A DNA stretch of 64,000 nucleotides from Helicoverpa zea (Eukaryota > Arthropoda > Insecta > Lepidoptera > Noctuidae): NCBI RefSeq assembly GCF_022581195.2, contig NC_061482.1:7502001-7566000 (forward strand). Reading direction: 5' to 3'. The translations under genes and the position numbers were made by a program. Numbering within the stretch: the stretch's first letter is position 1; each line of letters begins with the position of its first letter. Below the pieces are notes generated by a model. The model made no database searches. It worked only from the letters and a program-made list of their open reading frames with translations, and was not told the DNA's origin. Positions 58,259 to 64,000 of this stretch are shown in pieces.

Positions 58259-58860
58259 TATAATCATCAACCAACCCAGTATAAAGTAAATTATATGTCA
58301 CAAACAAAAGCTAACTGCATATGGGTTTTAATTAAAATTCGATTTTGCTGTACAAAGGGCTTAAATAAATGCACAATTATTTTGGACTACAGAATTAATA
58401 ATTACTTATTGGTCACTCACTGGTTTTAACTAGCCAACTACAAATTGCTTTACCACAGCACTCAAGACCTAATTTACTGAGGGTGCAGATGCGGGTGGCA
58501 CAAAAATGCTTTCACTCGAGACATTCCGAAATGGCAATATTGAATATAACTACATATTTTTTATTTAAGGACTGGTTGGCATACCACGATCTTTCAGCAA
58601 TGATAATACCTTATAAACATCTGAACACACAAGATTGTTCCAAGTCTTACAACTCTTAAGAATATTTATAAACTTCAAATAATTTGGATTCAATAATGTA
58701 AAAAAAAAATCTGTTGAAGAAAATTCAGATATCATCATTAACATTCATCATACGCAACCTTGACCCAGTACCTGAAAAGTTTCATGTAGGTGCGATAGAA
58801 CTAACAGCACAGCGCTTAGCTCAATTCTAGTGTAATTATAATGGTTTACGACCTAGTAAA

Positions 58861-58863
<3 letters not shown>
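58259..58863. other. no gene seen
   Basis: AT-rich spacer up to the poly(T) of the R1-clade fragment; no recognisable repeat. Confidence 0.45.
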
Positions 58864-58915
<52 letters not shown>

Positions 58916-60179
58916 TTGTCGCTGGGTTAAAAATGCTATTACGCATCCCCTTCCCGTCGGGGGACGGGAGAGGGGTATGTGGGACTCCCCGGTAAAGACG
59001 TTCCCGGTATACCCACTAAAAAGGCCCAGCGGCACTCCGACCTCGCCTGAGTGGAGGGGGTCTGGGAATCTATGGCATCCAGTCCCCCACCGGCGATTGC
59101 CCGCCTTACGGCAGGCCCCTCATGCCTCCCCCCAGTGGGGAGGGGGTCCCTATGATGGCCGGAGCACAAGGGGCGGTCCTTGTGGTGCAGGCGGTGGCAC
59201 CCCCGTGCCTGTCGCCCGCTGATCACCCCCCGGGGCGGATGGGGACGGACGTTGTGTTCGCCGTCTTCCACCCCTTCTTCGTCTGCGGTGCGGCGCCGCG
59301 AGAGGGTCGCTCTCCCGCACGCGCTCCGCCGACTCCTTCTGTGACATGACGTCCTCACAGAAGGAGGCCACCGCTTCCCATGCCTCCTCACTTCGCAGCA
59401 TGGCAGCAATCACGCTGGGGAGCGAGAGGTCGTCCCCGACTACTGCCACCAGGGTGCGGCGGGGTTCAGTCCACGATGTGCACACCTCGATTGTGTGCTC
59501 TGCCGTATCCACCTCGGCTTCACAGTGGTGGCACTGTGGAGTCTCCTCCCTCCCAATCCGGTGCAGGTACGATCCGAAGCAGCCATGCCCGGACAGCACC
59601 TGCACCAGACGCATCGAGAGGCACCCGTGCCGCCGATCGAGCCATCCGTTCAGGACAGGCCCGATGGCATCCAACGTCCGGCGACCGAACGTTGCTGAGG
59701 CAAGGTCCTCGGCCCAGTGCCCAGTTATTACCTCCCTCGCTTCCTCCCGAACTTCTTCCCGTTCTATTGGGTCCGGGTGCCGGTCTAGAGCCCTCTGTGC
59801 CGCCTTCCAGTCGTACACTCTGGCGAGCACCCAAGCCTCGAGCTCCCATGGAGGGGTTCCCGCCAGAACGCACGCCGCCGCAAAGCTCACTGTACGGTAC
59901 GCCCTCGCCACCCGCTGCGCAATGACCCTCTGTGGCCTTCGGATGGCAGCGGCGTTTCTCCGTCTGCACAGTGAGTCTGCCCAGATTGGGGCCCCGTACA
60001 AGGCCGTACTCTTGAGTATGCCGGCGTATAGACGACGGCATTGGTTGCCGGGCCTCCCGATGTTCGGGAGGAGCCATGAGAGGGCGCCCGCGGTCTTCAT
60101 TAAGCGCGTCGACAACCCGCTGAAGTGGGCGCTGAAGTGCCACCTGCTGTCGAGGACTATGCCCAGATATTTCTGATCT
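58864..60179 (-). mobile_element. R1-clade LINE fragment with 51-nt poly(A) tail
   Basis: On the minus strand: the C-terminal third of an ORF2, a ~235-bp GC-rich 3' UTR and an uninterrupted poly(A) of 51 (T at 58864-58914). At about 60% GC it contrasts with everything around it. Its 5' edge coincides to the base with the start of Jockey-type copy 2, and the reading frame is open right up to that edge, so copy 2 probably interrupted it. Confidence 0.85.
59150..60179 (-). pseudogene. R1-clade ORF2 C-terminal region, truncated
   Basis: At least 342 codons, entering from the junction as DQKYLGIVLDSRWHFSAHF, the usual end of the R1 reverse transcriptase, followed by LYGAPIWADSLCRRRNAAAI, RAYRTVSFAAACVLAGTPPW and LEAWVLARVYDWKAAQR. 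A CCHC-type zinc motif, CHHCEAEVDTAEHTIEVC (C-x2-C-x8-H-x4-C), then CTSWTEPRRTLV and a Glu/Arg-rich C-terminus follow; this is the R1-clade arrangement. The endonuclease and catalytic RT boxes lie outside the fragment. The frame is free of stops, so decay since insertion is slight. Confidence 0.88.
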
Positions 60180-60373
60180 GTTGTTTGTACTTTGTTGTGA
60201 ACGGACGTCTCGAATATTTATAAAATTAATAAATAAAAACTCGCTGAATCGTGACCTAGTTAGTTTTTACATACTGACCGAATCACTCTGTGAAACGTAA
60301 ACAATACTTTTGCTTATTATTGTCAAGCAAAATAAAATGTGTAAAGTGTTACCAAGCCAATATCTGTGACACA

Positions 60374-61636
60374 ATGGCGAGCAGCCCCTTTAGCCGGGGT
60401 GACCGGTGTGCCCGGAGTCCGCCTCCTACACCCGTGGCCGCAGCTAGACCTACACCCGTGCCTGCACATGCACCCCCTCAGACGCCTACGCAAAAAAACG
60501 AGGTGGAGGTGATCTCGACGCCAGAAATCCAAAACTGGATGAAGATTATCGACCAGTATCTAGGTGAAGTGTGCACTATTGCTACAGAGGGCAAATTAAA
60601 CTCAGACCAAAAAATGCGCATAAGTAGTTTATGCATGAAAATTGGCCACGGCACATCTCAAATGGCTGTTCAGTACCAGTCCATCAAGATGAAAGCAGTT
60701 ATGGCTACCTCTACCGTCGAAAGACTGGAAGAACAAATGGAAGAACAACTTAATTTGTCGGAGCAACTACAACAATTGAAGTTGACAATTGGAGCATCTA
60801 ACAAGCCAAACACCGGACCTTCTTTTGCTGATATGGTTAAAAAAAGTTCCAACAAATTTATACAGCCCTTAAATTTAAGCTCAGTGGCCATCTATCCTAA
60901 CGACAAATTAAAATCCAGTGAGGAGACAAAGTCACTTGTACAAAAAATCATATGCCCTGAACAGATGAAACTACAAGTGAGAGGACTACGCAAGACTAGA
61001 AACGGCGGTGTTATCATCAGCACTGAAACCAAAGACGACATTGAGAAAGTTAAGAAATCGATGCAGTCAACAAATACAGGCCTAATAGTCGGCGAACCCC
61101 ATAAAAGAAAACCTAGAGTTGTAATTTGTGGAGTGCCCTCATCGATGCAAGATAAGGAAGTATTTACGTGTTTGTACAACCAAAACCTAGCCGACAAACT
61201 ACAGGACTGTAGCCTAGAGACGTTTTTGTCCTCTGTTAAGCTGAGCCACAAATCAGGTAAGAAGGATGCTGATACCTGTAACTTTATAATAGAAGTATCT
61301 GCACAAATACGTAAAGCCCTCATGTGCAAAGACCGAGCATTCATTAACTGGTCGTCCTGCCCTGTAAGAGACTTCACTCTAGTGACACGATGTTACAAAT
61401 GTCAGCAGTACGGACATGCGGCTAAATCATGTCGGGAGACCACCTACATATGTGGGCACTGTGGTGAATTGGGTCATTCCATCAAAGAATGCACCAAGAA
61501 AGAAGAGGAACCAAAATGCGCTACTTGCTTGCACTTCAAAAAGCCAAGCAATCATAAGACAGGTGCTGCGGACTGTCCAGCGAAAATTATGGCAGAAAAT
61601 AGGTACATAAATTCAATAGATTATGGAGGCGCCTAG
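60374..61636 (+). CDS. LINE ORF1 (Gag-like), copy 2
   Basis: 420 residues from the ATG in CACAATGGCG, equal in length to copy 1 and differing by one residue: Pro to Thr in the Pro-rich N-terminus (ARPTPVPAH). The other ORF1 changes that I see (CAATTACAA to CAACTACAA, GTA to GTT, CCG to CCA) are silent. The three zinc knuckles near the C-terminus are unchanged. Confidence 0.9.
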   Translation: MASSPFSRGDRCARSPPPTPVAAARPTPVPAHAPPQTPTQKNEVEVISTPEIQNWMKIIDQYLGEVCTIATEGKLNSDQKMRISSLCMKIGHGTSQMAVQYQSIKMKAVMATSTVERLEEQMEEQLNLSEQLQQLKLTIGASNKPNTGPSFADMVKKSSNKFIQPLNLSSVAIYPNDKLKSSEETKSLVQKIICPEQMKLQVRGLRKTRNGGVIISTETKDDIEKVKKSMQSTNTGLIVGEPHKRKPRVVICGVPSSMQDKEVFTCLYNQNLADKLQDCSLETFLSSVKLSHKSGKKDADTCNFIIEVSAQIRKALMCKDRAFINWSSCPVRDFTLVTRCYKCQQYGHAAKSCRETTYICGHCGELGHSIKECTKKEEEPKCATCLHFKKPSNHKTGAADCPAKIMAENRYINSIDYGGA

Positions 61637-64000
61637 GAGCGCCGTAAATTACGATTCTTCAGGCCTTATTTGTTATTTTTATACTATTTTAAGTATGTTT
61701 CATAATATTATTAGTGACATAGATAATTTCTCTGTATCTCAATCGGGAGTGTGTGATGTTGAACACTGCAAACAATATCTGTCCTCTTACACTAGCCCAC
61801 TAACCATACTAACCCAAAACATTCGCAGTGTTTTTAAGAATTTTGATAACTTAAGCATTTTTCTAAAACGTTTGGACATAAATTGTGACATCATTGTCCT
61901 AACCGAATGTTGGCTTGCTAAGCAATATAACATACCACAAATACCGGGATATTGCATGTACAAGAGTAACTCAACTACCAATCAGAACGATGGCGTGATA
62001 GTTTATGCTCGAGATCATCTAAATGTGTCTATCATTGAACCAAAAATGAACGACTGCAGCAGATTGTTGGTTAAAATTGGAGCTGATTTTGCGATATTGG
62101 CTGTGTATCGATCTCCGTCCGTTACAAATGTAAACAATTTCACGTACTCTTTAAACGACACCTTGCAAAGCCTATCATCCTTTAAAAATATAATTTTAAC
62201 TGGAGATATTAATATCAATATTCTTCCGGGAAAAACAGATGCTTCGGCAGAGGAATATATGAACCTATGCGCCTTCCATGGGTTGCTACCCGCTCACACG
62301 CACCCTACACATCAAAGTGGCTCCTGCTTGGATCACATAATGCTTAAAACCAACTTCCCTGCACTTACCCTTGTAACTAATTCCACAATAACAGATCACA
62401 GCGCTACCCTGCTTATTCTTAACTGTAAATTTCCTAAGGTCGCCCCTCGCACAGTATCTAAATTAAAGATACATAAACTTGAAGAAGACTTAGGCAATAT
62501 TGATTTTGACCCTGTGTACAATTCCGCTGATCCGCAGTTTTGTATGTTGTACCTAATTAAAAAAGTGCAACATGCAATTCAAAAGAACACAGTCATATCT
62601 AGATTAAATAACAAAAACTACAACATCAAGCCTTGGATCACGACCGGTCTTATACGTTGTATGAAAAATAGAGATAAACTGCATACAAAGGCTAAAGGTA
62701 ATCCGAATAATTTAATATTGCAAGTGTCATATAAGCGATATCGTAACTTTTGTAACGACCTCCTAAAAAAAGTAAAACGCAATTATGATAATACTGCACT
62801 GAAAGAGGCTGGTGGAGATAACAAAAAGATCTGGAAAATTGTTAAAAATGTGACGTACAATACAAAACAGAATCAGTCTTCTTCAGGTTTATTAAATGCA
62901 CATTCATCACAGTTAACAGCGGCGAATATTGCAAATAATTTCTTTGTTAACGTAGGCAAGCGCTTAGCTGAAAAAAATCGGGGACAATCGCAGTGCCTAA
63001 CAAGCTCATTGCATGCACCCAACACTACCTTATCATCTTTTGTGTTACTAGATACTGACGAAGCGGAAATTGAAAGGATTATTATGGGTCTAAAAGTCGA
63101 CTCTGCAGTAGGCTGGGATAACATATCTAACAAAATTCTAAAGCAATTTAAAGACCTTTTAGTACCGCCCTTAACGGTCATCTTTAATAAATGTTTAAAT
63201 ACAGGAGTTTTCCCTAAGTGTTTAAAAAAAGCTGTTGTTGTCCCAGTTTACAAATCGGGGAGTAAAGACCAAGTGACAAATTATAGACCTATTTCCTTAC
63301 TGCCCTCTATGTCCAAAATATTGGAAAAGATTATAAACAATAGGCTTTATAAATATCTGGAGGATAAATCTATTCTCTCTACGCAGCAGTTTGGATTTAG
63401 ACCTAAAATGTCCACTGATGATGCCGTACACCATCTAACCGCCTATCTAGCACAAGAACTTGATAAAGGTAACCACACAGTAGGTATATTCCTCGACCTA
63501 GCAAAAGCTTTTGACACGGTTTCTATTCCCATCCTGTTGCGCAAGCTTGAAGCCATAGGTATCAGAGATATTCAGCTGAAACTTTTTAAAAGCTACCTAG
63601 AAGAACGAACGCAATGTGTCAAGATTGGAAATGTTGTTAGCGATGATGAAAAAAGCACCGATTTCGGTATTCCCCAAGGAAGTATTTTGGGCCCTTCACT
63701 CTTCCTAATATACATAAACGATCTCTGTAATCTAAATTTAGATCACGGCCATATCGTTTGTTATGCAGACGATACGGCTCTTTTGTTTTCAGCTGACTCA
63801 GTAGAAAATGTCTACAAGTATGCGCAAAACGGATTCAATGTTATTAATAAATGGCTTCAAAATAACTCACTAACTTTAAATGCTGACAAGACAAACTACG
63901 TCAAGTTTTCGATGCGCAAGCAAAAACTAATTGGCACTAACACAACATTATATGCACATTATCATAACTGCACAACTTGCACAAATAACCAGTGCGCTTG
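61623..64000 (+). CDS. LINE ORF2, copy 2, 3' end outside window
   Basis: Open for the 792 codons visible, overlapping ORF1 by 14 nt as in copy 1. It contains the full endonuclease and the reverse transcriptase through YADD. One amino-acid change against copy 1 was found (Thr to Asn at residue 332, within LNNKTYNIK); the other differences (CCA to CCT, CGT to CGG, GCC to GCT) are silent. The remaining ~210 codons and the 3' UTR lie beyond 64000. Confidence 0.92.
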   Translation, partial: MEAPRSAVNYDSSGLICYFYTILSMFHNIISDIDNFSVSQSGVCDVEHCKQYLSSYTSPLTILTQNIRSVFKNFDNLSIFLKRLDINCDIIVLTECWLAKQYNIPQIPGYCMYKSNSTTNQNDGVIVYARDHLNVSIIEPKMNDCSRLLVKIGADFAILAVYRSPSVTNVNNFTYSLNDTLQSLSSFKNIILTGDININILPGKTDASAEEYMNLCAFHGLLPAHTHPTHQSGSCLDHIMLKTNFPALTLVTNSTITDHSATLLILNCKFPKVAPRTVSKLKIHKLEEDLGNIDFDPVYNSADPQFCMLYLIKKVQHAIQKNTVISRLNNKNYNIKPWITTGLIRCMKNRDKLHTKAKGNPNNLILQVSYKRYRNFCNDLLKKVKRNYDNTALKEAGGDNKKIWKIVKNVTYNTKQNQSSSGLLNAHSSQLTAANIANNFFVNVGKRLAEKNRGQSQCLTSSLHAPNTTLSSFVLLDTDEAEIERIIMGLKVDSAVGWDNISNKILKQFKDLLVPPLTVIFNKCLNTGVFPKCLKKAVVVPVYKSGSKDQVTNYRPISLLPSMSKILEKIINNRLYKYLEDKSILSTQQFGFRPKMSTDDAVHHLTAYLAQELDKGNHTVGIFLDLAKAFDTVSIPILLRKLEAIGIRDIQLKLFKSYLEERTQCVKIGNVVSDDEKSTDFGIPQGSILGPSLFLIYINDLCNLNLDHGHIVCYADDTALLFSADSVENVYKYAQNGFNVINKWLQNNSLTLNADKTNYVKFSMRKQKLIGTNTTLYAHYHNCTTCTNNQCA

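Larger units (their letters stand above)
60180..64000 (+). mobile_element. Jockey-superfamily LINE, copy 2 (runs off window)
   Basis: Offset from copy 1 by exactly 7523 bp along its entire visible length, so no indel separates the copies. I count about eight substitutions in 3.8 kb (near 99.8% identity). It begins at the same base as copy 1 and is cut by the window end, in ORF2 beyond the YADD box. Confidence 0.93.

Noticed and set aside
58853..59035. ORF ending in poly-lysine
   Set aside because: The lysines are the poly(A) tail of the R1-clade fragment read in antisense context; not a gene.
59346..60176. Plus-strand ORFs of 276 and 181 codons
   Set aside because: Antisense shadows of the GC-rich R1-clade ORF2, which has clear domain motifs on the minus strand.
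1..64000. Integrated viral genes (LTR elements, baculovirus- or polydnavirus-like ORFs)
   Set aside because: No protease, integrase, envelope or LTR pair was seen. All reverse transcriptases here belong to non-LTR lineages, and the Penelope-like copies retain only the endonuclease.

Overview
The window looks like nuclear DNA of a moth or butterfly (Lepidoptera). The background is about 35% GC, there are no operons or bacterial signals, and it contains GT-AG introns. It is filled with repeat families I recognise as common in Lepidoptera: tRNA-derived SINEs, the dispersed repeat that begins AAAACCGGCCAAGTGCGAGT, nonautonomous Lep1/MINE-type elements ending in TATAATATTAGTA, MITEs, and RTE, Jockey-superfamily, R1-clade and Penelope-like retroelements. 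The species cannot be fixed from the sequence alone.

Layout. 1-8.9 kb is AT-rich and essentially gene-free. 8972-9514 is a nearly perfect 36-bp minisatellite (15 units) beside a short TTAGG run. 14.8-16.2 kb is a degenerate PIF/Harbinger-like DNA transposon with a nested TA-type MITE. 17.2-17.6 kb holds a short MITE and a copy of the AAAACCGG repeat. 22.0-25.2 kb is a full-length RTE-like LINE on the minus strand with an intact 986-codon ORF. 27.0-27.9, 34.5-34.8 and 35.8-36.3 kb are decayed 3' ends of other LINEs. 38.2-39.6 kb carries a three-exon host gene for a 259-residue secreted, cysteine-rich, multiply glycosylated protein that I do not recognise. 42.5-44.0 kb is a 678-bp palindrome made of two head-to-head Penelope-like GIY-YIG fragments. 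44.2-47.5 kb is nested MITEs and SINEs, including a MITE inserted in the arm of a perfect 28-bp fold-back. 48.6-49.5 kb has a GC-rich minus-strand host exon with a consensus splice donor, followed by a CpG-rich stretch that may be its promoter. 50.6-52.6 kb is a SINE and layered repeats. 52.66-57.51 kb is a complete two-ORF Jockey-superfamily LINE. 58.9-60.2 kb is an R1-clade LINE fragment. 60.18-64.0 kb is a second, about 99.8% identical copy of the same Jockey-superfamily LINE, running off the window.

The autonomous elements each carry the enzymes for their own movement: endonuclease plus reverse transcriptase in RTE, the Jockey-type element and R1, and GIY-YIG endonuclease in the Penelope-like element. 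Near-identity of the two Jockey-type copies, intactness of the RTE ORF, and perfection of the minisatellite and Penelope palindrome all point to recent activity. Host coding content that I can support is limited to the secreted-protein gene and the 48.6-kb exon, with a few weaker candidates. All identity statements were made by eye.
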